The notes: a model not told the origin generated them from the sequence alone. A stretch of 64,000 nt of DNA from an uncultured Gammaproteobacteria bacterium (GCA_958295465.1 OY282353.1:1364001-1428000); one strand, 5' to 3'. Counted from the first letter of the stretch, positions 36,148 through 46,132 are shown. Numbers and translations are program-made.

Positions 36148-39084
36148 ATGAGCATGAGCCGAACCTACCCGGATTGGCACGGCGATGCGCCGCTACCCGG
36201 CCCTCTGGCGGCGACCGGCCGCGAACGGATCGACGTGCTCGCATCGGGCACCGATGCGCTCGATCCCGATGCGTTGCCCGGCGACGCAGCCCGGGTGCTT
36301 GCCTGCTCCGATTTCGTCTTCTCGAGCTGCGAGCGGCATCCGTCGATGCTTTCGGATCTCGTCTCCAGCGGCGACCTCGGAACGCCGTATCCCGCGTCCG
36401 TGGCCGGTGCCCCCCGCGGCCGGCCGTCGATGCTGGAGAGGGCCGAGCGGGTCGCCGCCGCGGCCGGGTCGATCGACGGCCTGATGATGGATCTGCGGAA
36501 GCTGCGGCGTCGCGAGATGGTACGGATCGCGTGGCGCGACATCGGCGGTCTCGCCGATTTCGAAGAAACCGTGCGCGACACCTCGGATCTGGCGGACGCG
36601 ATCATCGCGGCGAGCGTCGACCGGCTCCACGAGTGGCAGCGTGCGGACCTCGGGACACCCATCGGGCACACCGGGGAGCCCCAGCAGCTCGTCGTCCTGG
36701 CGTTGGGCAAGCTCGGCGCGAACGAGCTGAACTTCTCCTCCGACATCGACCTCATCTTCACCTTCCCCGAGAACGGACAGACCGAGGGCGGCCGGCGCAG
36801 CGTGGACAACGACCGCTTCTTTCTCCAGCTCGGGCGCAAGCTGGTGAAGGTGCTCGGCGAGCCGACCGCGGACGGATTCGTCTACCGCGTCGACCTGCGG
36901 CTGCGTCCGTTCGGGACCCAGGGCCCGCTCGTGCTCAGCTTCGATGCACTCGAGGAGTACTACCAGACCCACGGCCGCGACTGGGAGCGCTACGCACTCA
37001 TTCGAGCGCGCGCGGTCAGCGGGGACATGGTGCTGGCGGCCGAGCTGCTCGAGCGCCTGCGCCCGTTCGTCTACCGGCGTTACATCGACTTCGGCACCCT
37101 CCAGTCGCTGCGCTCGCTGAAGGTGGTGATGGAGCAGGAGGTTGCCCGCAAGGGCATGGAGCACAGCGTGAAGCACGGTCCCGGGGGGATCCGGGAGGTC
37201 GAGTTCACCGCGCAGGCGTTCCAGATGGTGCGGGGCGGGCGAACCCCCGCACTCCGCTACCGGCGCCTGCTGACGGTGCTCGCGCGTCTCGGCGAGCTCG
37301 CCCTGCTCCCGGCCCATGCGGTCGAGTCGCTGGGCTCCGCGTACCGGTTTCTGCGCACCGCCGAGCATCGCCTGCAACAGGCCGACGACCGGCAGGAGCA
37401 CATGCTTCCGCTGGACGAGGCGGGCCGCGCCCGAATCGCGGCGGGCATGGGCTACGCGAGCTGGGAGGCGTTCTCCGAGCGGCTCGACCGTCACCGGCGC
37501 AACGTGGACGAGCAGTTCGCGCAGGTGTTCGGCGAGGAACGCGAGACCGATGCCGGCGCCAGGGGCGATCCGCTCGACGTCCTGCTCGCCGCCTCCACCG
37601 ACGAAGCGACCGGCGTGGCCGTGCTCGAAGACGCGGGATTCGCCGCCGCCCCCGAGGCGTGGTCGATCATCGTACGTTACCGGGACACCATCGCGCTCAA
37701 GATGCCCGATGCGCTCGGGCACGAGAGGCTGGCCCGCCTCATGCCCGATCTGCTCCGCGCGATCGCGGTGCAGGGCAACGCGACCGTCGCAGTGCAAAGC
37801 AATGCGACGCAGACGCTGGAGCGGGTGATGGCGGTGGTCGAGTCGGTCGCGAAACGCAGCGTCTACCTCACGCTGCTCGCGGAGCGCCCCGTCGCGCTGT
37901 CGCAATTCGTGCAGCTCTGCGCGGCGAGCCCCTGGATCGCCCGGCTGCTGGGCCGGCACCCGGTGCTGTTCGACGAGCTGCTCGATCCGCGCACCCTCTA
38001 CGAGCCGCTCGGGCCCGACGAGCTGGACCGGGACATCGCCGAGCGCCTCACCGCCATCGACGATCCGGACCGCGAGTTCGAGATGGACTGTCTGCGCCAG
38101 TCGAAGCAGGCCAACGTCCTGCGGGTGGCCGCGGCGGACGTATCGCGCCGGATCCCGCTGATGGTGGTCAGCGATCATCTCACGGAGATCGCGGAGGCGG
38201 TGCTGCGCGCGGCGCTTGCGATCGCATGGCGCGACATCACCACCCGCCACGGACGGCCGGCGTCCATGCCGAGGGATGCCGCGTTCCCTCCCTACGCGAT
38301 CATCGCCTACGGAAAGCTCGGCGGCATCGAGCTCGGCTACGGCTCCGATCTCGACCTCGTCTTCGTGCACGACGACGACGCGGGCGCCGCGACCACCGGC
38401 CCGAAACCCATCGATCTCACCACCTTCTACGCCCGCCTCACCCAGAGGCTCATCCACGTTCTGACCACCATGACGCCCCAGGGCGCGCTCTACGAGGTGG
38501 ACCCGAGACTGCGCCCGGACGGCTCGAAGGGGGTGTTGGTCAACACCCTCGACGGTCTCGGCGAATACCTGCGGGACAAGGCGTGGACCTGGGAGCAGCA
38601 GGCGCTGGTGAGAGCCCGTGCGGTGGCCGGCGATCCGGCGCTGGGGCAGCGCTTCGCGCGCCTGCGCCGGGACGTCCTGCTCCGCGGCCGGGACGGCGAT
38701 GCGCTCCGCGAAGACGTGCGGGCCATGCGCGAGCGCATGCGCACCGAGCTCGGCTCGCGCCGCTCCGATCGTTTCGATCTGAAACAGGATCCGGGCGGGG
38801 TCGCGGACATCGAGTTCATGGTGCAGTACGGCGCGTTGCGCTGGGCGTCGCGGCTCGGCGCGGACCTCGATTTCACCGACAACATCCGCCTGCTCGACGG
38901 GTTCGGGCGGGCCGGCCTGATGCCGGACGAGGACGTCACCCTGCTCGCGGACGCCTACCGCGCCTATCGGGGGCGCATCCACGAGCTCTCGCTGCAGGAG
39001 TCAGAGGGAGTGGTCGGCGATGACGAGTTCGTGGAGCTCCGCGAAGCGGTGATCGCGGTCTGGAACCGGCTGATGGGGCCTTGA
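36148..39084 (+). CDS. glnE: Glutamine synthetase adenylyltransferase/adenylyl-removing enzyme
   Basis: 978-residue cytosolic regulator that adds AMP to glutamine synthetase when nitrogen is plentiful and removes it when scarce, under PII control. Two nucleotidyltransferase domains are visible, each with the paired-Asp motif: LGKLGANELNFSSDIDLIF in the N-terminal half (removal) and YGKLGGIELGYGSDLDLVF in the C-terminal half (addition). Length is close to the enterobacterial protein. AAGG lies upstream of ATG 36148. The final bases are part of a 26-bp direct repeat found again 399 bp later. Confidence 0.96.
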   Translation: MSMSRTYPDWHGDAPLPGPLAATGRERIDVLASGTDALDPDALPGDAARVLACSDFVFSSCERHPSMLSDLVSSGDLGTPYPASVAGAPRGRPSMLERAERVAAAAGSIDGLMMDLRKLRRREMVRIAWRDIGGLADFEETVRDTSDLADAIIAASVDRLHEWQRADLGTPIGHTGEPQQLVVLALGKLGANELNFSSDIDLIFTFPENGQTEGGRRSVDNDRFFLQLGRKLVKVLGEPTADGFVYRVDLRLRPFGTQGPLVLSFDALEEYYQTHGRDWERYALIRARAVSGDMVLAAELLERLRPFVYRRYIDFGTLQSLRSLKVVMEQEVARKGMEHSVKHGPGGIREVEFTAQAFQMVRGGRTPALRYRRLLTVLARLGELALLPAHAVESLGSAYRFLRTAEHRLQQADDRQEHMLPLDEAGRARIAAGMGYASWEAFSERLDRHRRNVDEQFAQVFGEERETDAGARGDPLDVLLAASTDEATGVAVLEDAGFAAAPEAWSIIVRYRDTIALKMPDALGHERLARLMPDLLRAIAVQGNATVAVQSNATQTLERVMAVVESVAKRSVYLTLLAERPVALSQFVQLCAASPWIARLLGRHPVLFDELLDPRTLYEPLGPDELDRDIAERLTAIDDPDREFEMDCLRQSKQANVLRVAAADVSRRIPLMVVSDHLTEIAEAVLRAALAIAWRDITTRHGRPASMPRDAAFPPYAIIAYGKLGGIELGYGSDLDLVFVHDDDAGAATTGPKPIDLTTFYARLTQRLIHVLTTMTPQGALYEVDPRLRPDGSKGVLVNTLDGLGEYLRDKAWTWEQQALVRARAVAGDPALGQRFARLRRDVLLRGRDGDALREDVRAMRERMRTELGSRRSDRFDLKQDPGGVADIEFMVQYGALRWASRLGADLDFTDNIRLLDGFGRAGLMPDEDVTLLADAYRAYRGRIHELSLQESEGVVGDDEFVELREAVIAVWNRLMGP

Positions 39085-39486
39085 TGCATGACCCCGGTCG
39101 CGGTGAGGTCGGGTCAGACGAGACCGAACACGCGAAGGGCGATGGCGAAGGTGACGGCGGCATTGAGCCCGACTGCCCATCGCAACGTCGCGACTTCGGA
39201 CCTTATCGAGCCGATGCTCGTATCGAGCCGGGCCACATCGGCCTTCGTCGCAACCTGCTCATCGGCACGGCCGATCGCCGAGACGATGGCTTCAGCCTGC
39301 TTCGATTCGAAGCCCGCGGCTTCGAGATCACGAATGGTGGCGTGCGTATCGAGCAAGTACATCTCGATCCCTGCCTGGACGCGGATGCCGTGGAGTGTAC
39401 TTCGCCCGATCCACACCGCCAAGGCGCCAAGGTGCGGCAGCATCTTGTCCGGTGGTGTCCGGAACCGGCTGATGGGGCCTTGATGC
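39062..39486. repeat. 26-bp direct repeat at the glnE end, bounding a small insert
   Basis: The last codons of glnE plus stop (39062-39087, beginning GGAACCGGCTGATGGGGCC) recur exactly at 39461-39486. Between them are 373 bp with a small reverse-strand gene. The layout resembles site-specific integration or duplication at a gene end that leaves the gene intact. No integrase is present. Confidence 0.75.
39114..39362 (-). CDS. DUF1640-like small coiled-coil membrane protein
   Basis: 82 residues: an N-terminal segment YLLDTHATIRDLEAAGFESK and QAEAIVSAIGRADEQVATKA, then a helix with DVARLDTSIGSIRSEVATLR likely to form a coiled coil, and a C-terminal membrane segment WAVGLNAAVTFAIALRVFGL. This is the plan of the DUF1640/CCDC90 group. 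AGGG lies 6 nt ahead of the ATG at 39362. It is embedded in the 373-bp insert behind glnE. Function in bacteria unknown. Confidence 0.7.
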   Translation of the reverse strand: MYLLDTHATIRDLEAAGFESKQAEAIVSAIGRADEQVATKADVARLDTSIGSIRSEVATLRWAVGLNAAVTFAIALRVFGLV

Positions 39487-39568
39487 CGTCTCGGCGACCG
39501 GGATTGCGCTGCCTCCCCTATAATCGCCAGCCGGAGTTGCCAACGATGGTCATGCGGAAGGGCATGTC

Positions 39569-39778
39569 TTGAAACAGCGTACCGCCGGCGCAAGCGGCCT
39601 CGTCGAGCCCAATGCGGAGAACCGATACGCGGTCACCCGGGCCGACCTGCCGCTGAGCTGCCCCATGCCGGGCATGTCCCTGTGGAACTCGCATCCGAAG
39701 GTCTATCTCCCGATCGAGGACAAGGGTGCGGTGAAGTGCCCGTACTGCGGGGCGGACTACGTGCTGGAGGGCGGGTGA
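39569..39778 (+). CDS. Zinc-finger (CHCC) protein
   Basis: 69 residues with the CHCC zinc-binding pattern: CPMPGMSLWNSHPKVYLPIE followed by KCPYCGADYVL, like the Fe-S-subunit-associated NDUFS6 zinc finger. The start is a TTG at 39569 with GGAAGGG eight bases upstream; the nearest in-frame alternatives are worse. In related bacteria this gene lies near glnE, ilvE and LPS genes; ilvE is not found here. Confidence 0.82.
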   Translation: MKQRTAGASGLVEPNAENRYAVTRADLPLSCPMPGMSLWNSHPKVYLPIEDKGAVKCPYCGADYVLEGG

Positions 39779-39871
39779 CGCCACGCGGGCGGGCGGGCAG
39801 GCGCCGGGGCCGGATGCACGACGACGTCCCCGGCGCCGCGAGCGCACATCCCTCCACACCGGGCGTGGCGA

Positions 39872-41623
39872 ATGGCGGACGTGTCCGGCCATAGCAAGGC
39901 GATCTACCCGCGGCTGCTGCACCACGTCGTGCCGTACCGGCGGACGTTCGCGCTCGGGATTGCCGCGATGATCGTGCTCGGTCTCACCGAGCCGGCGATC
40001 CCCGCGATCCTGGAGAGGGTCGTCGGCAGCTTCGAGCGGCAGACGCCCGACACCGTGCCTCTCTACGCGGCGCTCTTCCTCGGGTTGTTCTTCATCCGCG
40101 GACTGTCGTCCTTCCTCTCCGCCTTCGCGCTCGAATCGGTCGCGGCGCGGCTCGTTCAGGATCTCCGCCAGCACATGTTTGACCGGCTGATGCGCATCCC
40201 GGCGCCGGCGTACGACAACGTCGCGTCCGGATCGCTCATCTCCAAGGTCACGTTCGATGCACAGCAGGTCACCGATGCCGCGACCCACGCGGTAACCGCG
40301 ATGGTGCGCGATTCCGTCGCCGCGATCGGCCTGCTCGGCTGGATGCTGTGGCTCGACTGGAAGCTCACCTTCATCGCCCTGGCCACCGCTCCCGCGGTCA
40401 TCGCCGTCGTCGTCTACTTCAGCCGGCGGCTGCGGCGGATGTCGCACGGGCTGCAACGCACGATGGGCGACGTCACCCACGTCTTGCAGGAGGGCATCGA
40501 AGGCCACAAGGTGGTCAAGGTCTTCTCCGGCCAGGCGTATGAAACGCGGCGATTCGCGGATGCGGCCAACCGCGCAAGGCGGTTTCAGGTCAAGTTCGCC
40601 TCGGCGGCGGCGGCGACGGCGCCGATCGCGCAGATGATCACGGCGTTCGCGCTCGCGATCATCCTGCTTCTCTCCGCATGGCGGTTCGAGAGCGGCGCGA
40701 TCACCATCAGCGACTTCGTGAGCTTCTTCACCGCGATGGCGCTGCTGTTCTCTCCGCTCAAGCGGCTGACCAGCGTCAACGCCACGGTGCAGAAAGGCAT
40801 CGCGGCCGCCGCCAGCGTCTTCGCCCTGATCGACTCGCCGGTCGAGGCCGATACCGGCTCGGTCCGGATACCGCGGGCCAGGGGTCGGCTGGAGCTCGAC
40901 GCGATCACATTCCGTTATCACCCGGAGGGCCGGCCGGTGCTCGATTCGGTGTCGATCACCATCGAGCCGGGAGAGACGGTGGCCCTCGTCGGGCCTTCCG
41001 GAAGCGGCAAGACGACGATCGCCGGCCTGATCCCGCGGTTCCACGACCCCGAGGCCGGCCACGTCAGGCTCGACGGCATCGATCTGCGCGACCTCGCGCT
41101 GGAGTCGTTGCGCGCCAACGTCGCGCTCGTCAGCCAGGACATCGTCCTCTTCGACGATACGGTGGCGGCGAACATCGCCTATGGCGCCACCGCCGGCGCA
41201 CCGCGCGAGGCGATCACCGCCGCGGCGCGTACCGCGCACGCCCTGGAGTTCATCGACGCGATGCCCCACGGACTGGACACGCTCATCGGCGAACGCGGCG
41301 TGAAGCTCTCGGGCGGCCAGCGCCAGCGGCTCGCGATCGCCCGGGCGGTATTGAAGGATGCGCCGGTGCTGATTCTCGACGAGGCGACGTCGTCGCTCGA
41401 CAGCGAGTCCGAGCGGCACATCCAGGAAGCGGTGGAGACGGTGCGCGCGGGGCGAACCACGCTCGTCATCGCACACCGGCTGTCGACGATCGAAGGCGCC
41501 GATCGGATCATCGTGATGGACCGGGGTCGTATCGCGGACACCGGCACCCACGCCGAGCTGCTCGCGCGCAACGGGCTGTACGCCGGACTGTACCGGTTCC
41601 AGTTCCTCCGGAGATGTCCCTGA
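39872..41623 (+). CDS. msbA: Lipid A flippase MsbA
   Basis: 583 residues: an N-terminal six-helix membrane domain (residues about 20-310) and a C-terminal ATPase with Walker A GPSGSGKTTIAGLI, LSGGQRQRLAIARA, VLILDEATSSLDS and AHRLSTIEGAD. Length and the coupling region fit MsbA, which flips core lipid A across the inner membrane. The motif set alone could suit another exporter, but the neighbours (CHCC zinc finger, glycan genes) support lipid A. No overlap with adjacent genes. Confidence 0.88.
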   Translation: MADVSGHSKAIYPRLLHHVVPYRRTFALGIAAMIVLGLTEPAIPAILERVVGSFERQTPDTVPLYAALFLGLFFIRGLSSFLSAFALESVAARLVQDLRQHMFDRLMRIPAPAYDNVASGSLISKVTFDAQQVTDAATHAVTAMVRDSVAAIGLLGWMLWLDWKLTFIALATAPAVIAVVVYFSRRLRRMSHGLQRTMGDVTHVLQEGIEGHKVVKVFSGQAYETRRFADAANRARRFQVKFASAAAATAPIAQMITAFALAIILLLSAWRFESGAITISDFVSFFTAMALLFSPLKRLTSVNATVQKGIAAAASVFALIDSPVEADTGSVRIPRARGRLELDAITFRYHPEGRPVLDSVSITIEPGETVALVGPSGSGKTTIAGLIPRFHDPEAGHVRLDGIDLRDLALESLRANVALVSQDIVLFDDTVAANIAYGATAGAPREAITAAARTAHALEFIDAMPHGLDTLIGERGVKLSGGQRQRLAIARAVLKDAPVLILDEATSSLDSESERHIQEAVETVRAGRTTLVIAHRLSTIEGADRIIVMDRGRIADTGTHAELLARNGLYAGLYRFQFLRRCP

Positions 41624-41704
41624 ACCTCTGCCGGACAATGACCGGCGGCGCCTGCTTCTCCGTTACAATATGCCCCGCTCGTTTCCCGTCCGGTACGCGC
41701 ACCG

Positions 41705-42415
41705 ATGAACAAGCGCTCCGTGTTCATCCGATCGGACCACCGCCCGCAAACGTTCAAGTCCATGGCCGCACTTCAATCCAAGGCTGTATTTCTCCGGGCC
41801 CTGCATAACGCTCGAGTCTGTTCCCGGCCCTACCGTCACTGGCTGCTGGCCGAAACGCTTGCACCGGACGTGGCTTCGGGTCTCAAGGACTGGCCGCATC
41901 CCGCGCCGGAGGTGGCCTGCGCATCGGGCCGCCGCGAGGAGAACAACGCCACCCGGCGATACGTGGACGCGGAGGCCGTTGCGACGTTCGCGCCGGCTCG
42001 CGCGCTCGCGGAGACGCTCCAGGACGGCGAAACGGTCTCGACCCTCGAAGCGGTCTGTGACGTCGATCTTTCCGGCACCTGCCTTCGGATCGAGTACGCC
42101 CAGGATCGGGAGGGATTCTGGCTGGAGCCGCATACGGACATCGGGGTCAAGGCATTCACCATGTTCATCTACCTGGCCGGGGCCGGACAGCGGGAGGATT
42201 GGGGAACGGACATCTACGCCGATCCGAAGACCCACGCGAAGCGTCTCGATTTTGCGGACAACGCGGCCATGATCTTCATCCCGGCACACGACACCTGGCA
42301 CGGCTTCGAGCCCCGCCCGATGAATGGGGTACGACGCTCGCTGATCGTGAACTACGTCACCAGGGAGTGGCGTAACCGCCACGAGCTCGTCTATCCGGAC
42401 GTGCCGATCGGGTGA
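41705..42415 (+). CDS. 2-oxoglutarate/Fe(II)-dependent oxygenase
   Basis: 236 residues. The iron ligands are visible as LEPHTDIGVKAFTMFIYLAG (His-x-Asp) and DTWHGFEPRPMNGVRRSLIV (distal His and the Arg that binds 2-oxoglutarate). Members of this group in surface-glycan loci hydroxylate sugars or small molecules; the substrate here is unknown. Start uncertain: 41705 lacks a ribosome-binding site and the ATG at 41762 is possible. Confidence 0.75.
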   Translation: MNKRSVFIRSDHRPQTFKSMAALQSKAVFLRALHNARVCSRPYRHWLLAETLAPDVASGLKDWPHPAPEVACASGRREENNATRRYVDAEAVATFAPARALAETLQDGETVSTLEAVCDVDLSGTCLRIEYAQDREGFWLEPHTDIGVKAFTMFIYLAGAGQREDWGTDIYADPKTHAKRLDFADNAAMIFIPAHDTWHGFEPRPMNGVRRSLIVNYVTREWRNRHELVYPDVPIG

Positions 42416-42503
42416 ACGTCTCCGTCACCCCTGTCGGGGACCACGAGACGATCCAGCTACCGCCGGTGGCGCCGAAAGAGCGATGACCCTGCTCTCATTG
42501 CGG

Positions 42504-43790
42504 TCACGCGCTGCGCTCGCCTACACCGTTATCCGCGTCGTTCCGGTGCTCCGCGATTTTTTCCGGTTCGCAATCCTCCGTCCGGCCGGGAGCCGTATCG
42601 GTCGTGACCGTGGACGGTGACGCATCGAGGAGCTCCCGATAGACGGACAGCGTCCGGCCGCACATTCGCGACTTCGTGAAGCAGGCCATCACATGGCCAC
42701 GGGCGCGCCGGGCAAGGGTGTGTCGTTCGCCCGCCGTCAACGTGAGCATGGACCCCATCGCGTCCGCGAGAGCGGCCGCGTCCCCCGCGGGAACCAGGCG
42801 GCCCGTCCTGCGGTCGATGACCGTCTCGCGCGAGCCGCCAAGATCCGTCGCAACGAGGGGACGGCCCATTGCTTGCGCTTCGGCGGCGACCCGGCCGAAC
42901 GCTTCCGGCTCGATTGACGCGGACACCACGAGATCGGCCAGCATGTATGCCGCGGCCATGTCACGGCAAGGCTTGGTCAAGAGGACGACTCCCTCCAGAC
43001 CGGCCTTCCGGATCTGCGCTTCGAGTTCATCCCGATAGCGGGGTTTCCCCTGATCGGCGCCGACGAGCAGGACCCGGACGTCCCGGCGGCCAAGATTTCT
43101 GACCGCTTCGATCATCACGTTATGGCCTTTCCACCGGGCCGCGCGCCCCGGCAGCATGATGACCGGCACGTTGTCATGAAGACGCCATTGCCGGGCGAGC
43201 CTGGTCATGCGCTCGTCCGAGACCACGTCCGGATTGAAGATGCCGGTATCGATTCCCCGATGGATCACCCGCAGCCGTTTCGGTGGAACCCGATATGTTT
43301 CCTGGATATGGCGGCTCACGAACCGCGAGACGGCAATCACGATATCGCCTTTCACCATGATGGAGTTGTAGGCTTTCTTCAGCCTGTTGCCGCAACCGTA
43401 AACACCGTGGAAGGTCGTCACGAACGGCACACCGGACCGCCGCGCGGCGGCGCAGGCGCTCCACGCCGGGGCCCGGCTCCGGGCGTGGACGATGTCGACC
43501 CGGTATTCACGAATGACGTCCTGAAGCACCCGCACGTTTCTCCGTATCGTCCACGGATTCTTCCTGTCCAGCGGCAACGTGAGGTGGATGCCGCCCACAC
43601 GCTCGACTTCTTCCGTCATGGCGCCGCCGGAAGACGCCACCACGGCATGCCAGCCGGCACCGGTCAGCCCGGCGGTGACGTCAACCGCTCCCCACTCGGC
43701 GCCGCCGACCTCCAGCGCCGGCAACACCTGCAGCACCGTCGGTGCTTTCCTGTCCGACATCGATTCCGCATCCTCCGGAGAAAACGACAT
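42504..43790 (-). CDS. GT4-family glycosyltransferase
   Basis: 428 residues, GT-B fold. N-terminal VLQVLPALEVGGAEWGAVDV; C-terminal EPEAFGRVAAEAQAMGRPLV and TDLGGSRETVIDRRTGRLV, the retaining GT4 acceptor/donor motif with the E-x7-E pair. Start overlaps the stop of the ligase gene by one base, so they are translated together. Likely adds a sugar to LPS or capsule. The last 40 residues are low-complexity. Confidence 0.9.
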   Translation of the reverse strand: MSFSPEDAESMSDRKAPTVLQVLPALEVGGAEWGAVDVTAGLTGAGWHAVVASSGGAMTEEVERVGGIHLTLPLDRKNPWTIRRNVRVLQDVIREYRVDIVHARSRAPAWSACAAARRSGVPFVTTFHGVYGCGNRLKKAYNSIMVKGDIVIAVSRFVSRHIQETYRVPPKRLRVIHRGIDTGIFNPDVVSDERMTRLARQWRLHDNVPVIMLPGRAARWKGHNVMIEAVRNLGRRDVRVLLVGADQGKPRYRDELEAQIRKAGLEGVVLLTKPCRDMAAAYMLADLVVSASIEPEAFGRVAAEAQAMGRPLVATDLGGSRETVIDRRTGRLVPAGDAAALADAMGSMLTLTAGERHTLARRARGHVMACFTKSRMCGRTLSVYRELLDASPSTVTTDTAPGRTEDCEPEKIAEHRNDADNGVGERSA

Positions 43791-45103
43791 CAGCCCTTCC
43801 CTTCATCCGGCCCGCACCGGCCCGATGCACCGAGACCGGATGCGGATACTGCAATCGTCCACCAGATGAGCACGCCCATGAAGTGTGAGTAGAATGCCAA
43901 GTGTGTGGCGAATGGAAACAGGACCACGACGCAAGCCAGCAAGTAGGGAAATCCAGGGACAAGCTTCGTGCGGTCCATGCTCAGGAACCTGCGCATCAGC
44001 ACCGCAAGCGCGACAAGGTAACCGAGCAGGCCGATGGCCCCGGTCTCGGCCGCGATCTCGAGTACCACCATGTGCGGGTAGTTCGAGGTGTGGCCCCGCA
44101 GCACATAGAAATCGTGCACCGGCGCGTAGTCGGGATGAACCTTCCTGAACCCACGGGGACCCACGCCGTTCAGCCAATGGTCGCTGAATATCCGGCCCGC
44201 GCTCTGCCAGGATGTAAGCCGTGCATGGAGCGCAACGTGGGAAGACTGATGGTCGCCCCTGACGAAATCGACAACCGATGTAGTGCGTTCGGCCAGCAGT
44301 CCCTGCATTTGACCGGCCGCTTGTGGAAAGGAGTAAGCGAGCGCCCCGCAGGCAAGCACCCCGACCGCCGCCACCCGCAGGACAGCCCGGCCGCCCACCG
44401 GCCCACCGGCCCATCGGAACAGGTACCAGCCATAGCCGCCCGACACGACGAGAAGCACGATCCACGACGATCGGCTTCCTGACAAGGCGATCGCCGCGAA
44501 GAACGGGATCAGCGCCAGCAATACCCACGCGCTCCGTCCCGCGAGCTTGCGTATCGCCTCGAAGACGAACGGTGACACCGTCGCCAACACCACGCCCAGC
44601 TTGAGATCGGGATGAAAGATCCCGGATACCCGTTGGCCCCCGTAAGGAAACCCCAGAAGATTGAATCCATGTATGAACTGCCACGATGCATCGACACTCC
44701 AGAACACGCATATGACCAACACCCCGGCGAGCAGCCGCTGCAGATCGACCCCGCGCCGCAACGCCATCGCTATGTACGCACCGGCGAGAAAGAGCACCAG
44801 GAAGCTCCCGACCTTGCGCCAGGCGTGGACCGGATTGGCCGCATCGATGGCCGAGATTGTCATCGGCAGCCAGATGCACAGGAACAACACGAGCAGCAGA
44901 CGCAACCCATCGTCGCCGAGTGCCTCTCGAGGCCGCGTTGTCAGGCACCATAATCCGAGCCCGCAAAGCACCAGCAACGGGACGTTGTAAAGGCCGCCGA
45001 ACGGCAGCAGCGCCAGAAAGGCAAGCGACATCCCCACGGCGATGCTGCCGCGCGGACGGTGCCGCCGGAGCATCGTTTCACCGGAACCGAGTGCACGGAC
45101 CAC
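43790..45103 (-). CDS. O-antigen ligase-like membrane protein
   Basis: 437 residues with about ten membrane segments and the Wzy/WaaL-type periplasmic loop: LTSWQSAGRIFSDHWLNGVG and HTSNYPHMVVLEIAAETGAI. Proteins of this class either join O-antigen to lipid A-core or polymerise O-units; which one cannot be told. It starts 6 nt behind the fucosyltransferase stop and runs into the GT4 gene, so it is in the fucose operon. Confidence 0.82.
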   Translation of the reverse strand: MVRALGSGETMLRRHRPRGSIAVGMSLAFLALLPFGGLYNVPLLVLCGLGLWCLTTRPREALGDDGLRLLLVLFLCIWLPMTISAIDAANPVHAWRKVGSFLVLFLAGAYIAMALRRGVDLQRLLAGVLVICVFWSVDASWQFIHGFNLLGFPYGGQRVSGIFHPDLKLGVVLATVSPFVFEAIRKLAGRSAWVLLALIPFFAAIALSGSRSSWIVLLVVSGGYGWYLFRWAGGPVGGRAVLRVAAVGVLACGALAYSFPQAAGQMQGLLAERTTSVVDFVRGDHQSSHVALHARLTSWQSAGRIFSDHWLNGVGPRGFRKVHPDYAPVHDFYVLRGHTSNYPHMVVLEIAAETGAIGLLGYLVALAVLMRRFLSMDRTKLVPGFPYLLACVVVLFPFATHLAFYSHFMGVLIWWTIAVSASGLGASGRCGPDEGKG

Positions 45104-45109
45104 CGTTCT

Positions 45110-46132
45110 CTAACCCCTCTTCCGCCGCTTCGCCCGGAACTTGCCGAACATGTAGCGCAGGAGTGCTGCCGGTCGTTGTCTGATGACCAGGCGGCGGCTG
45201 CGGATCTGCGGCCTGCATGACCGGCCGATGATCGGCCCGGTACGTTCTCTTCCGGTCACATCGGCGATCACGTTTCCGACGATGTTGGCAAGATTGTATT
45301 CCTCGAGCACCCGGCGGCGGGCCTCGTTGATGGCCGGCAGACGCCTCCGGTACTCGTCGCCGGCCATTGCCTCCCTGATCGTGTTTGCCGCGGCCTGCGG
45401 ATCGTCCATGTCGATGGGAATGAAGCTCTCCTCCGGAAAATAGGCGGCTGCGTTGGGACAACCGAAATAGAAGGGTAGACAGTAGCCGAGAAAGCTGTCG
45501 GAAAGCTTCTCCGTCCAGTGGTGCGGACCAACGTGATTCTCTACGGCGACAGTGTAGCGGTAACGATCGAGGCATTCGGCCTTCTTTTCGACATAACGAA
45601 CTCCCCTGCCATAGACGTCGAGTTCCGGCAGAAGTCGAGTCAACGTCTTCTGAAAGGCAAACCGTTTTCCGTGCAGGGTATGGCTCATGCGTTTGGCCGA
45701 CAGGAAGATGCAAACCTGTGCGTTCTTCTCGGGCGGGGAGGTGTGCCGCAGCGCGTCCGCCACACTTCCATAGAGCCATTTCCCCACGGGGGGCGCGTCA
45801 TGACGTTCCGCATGGGGCAACATGTCGGGTTCATGGCTTGTCAATACATATGCGAACTGATTGGAGTAGTCATCACCGCAAAACTTCACGGAGGAGGGTT
45901 CGTACGTCATCAAAATGGTGTTTTGTACCGGGCACGCCAAGGCTTCACGGGCCACGGGAAACCGCTCGCCGCGGGACTTCGGCAGATCGTCGTAGACGAC
46001 GAACCAGTCATAATCTCGTGCCGCCGGATCAAGAATGAACTCCATCTCCGGGTGCCGGTTCGGCAGCTCCGTGAAATGGGCGTGCTCGATCGGGTTCTTG
46101 GAGACGAACTTGATTCGAATCTTCTTCGACAT
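45110..46132 (-). CDS. GT10 alpha-1,3/1,4-fucosyltransferase
   Basis: 340 residues. The GDP-fucose-binding motif of family GT10 is complete: YRYTVAVENHVGPHHWTEKL then SDSFLGYCLPFYFGCPNAAA, and FPEESFIPIDMDDPQAA. In family members (Helicobacter and eukaryotic FucTs) the product is an alpha-fucosylated N-acetylglucosamine branch. The C-terminal tail is basic (PAALLRYMFGKFRAKRRKRG), as needed to sit on the membrane surface. ATG at 46132 follows AGAGAG. The GDP-fucose-making genes are just upstream. Confidence 0.92.
   Translation of the reverse strand: MSKKIRIKFVSKNPIEHAHFTELPNRHPEMEFILDPAARDYDWFVVYDDLPKSRGERFPVAREALACPVQNTILMTYEPSSVKFCGDDYSNQFAYVLTSHEPDMLPHAERHDAPPVGKWLYGSVADALRHTSPPEKNAQVCIFLSAKRMSHTLHGKRFAFQKTLTRLLPELDVYGRGVRYVEKKAECLDRYRYTVAVENHVGPHHWTEKLSDSFLGYCLPFYFGCPNAAAYFPEESFIPIDMDDPQAAANTIREAMAGDEYRRRLPAINEARRRVLEEYNLANIVGNVIADVTGRERTGPIIGRSCRPQIRSRRLVIRQRPAALLRYMFGKFRAKRRKRG

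Noticed and set aside
36193..38982. Leftward open frame of about 930 codons opposite glnE
   Set aside because: Antisense shadow of glnE with low-complexity His/Arg/Gln-rich content.
34239..39023. Very long rightward open frame (about 1590 codons) overlapping the metallophosphoesterase and glnE
   Set aside because: Arg/His/Ala-rich translation with no domain; it is an out-of-frame shadow caused by high GC, and glnE occupies the correct frame.
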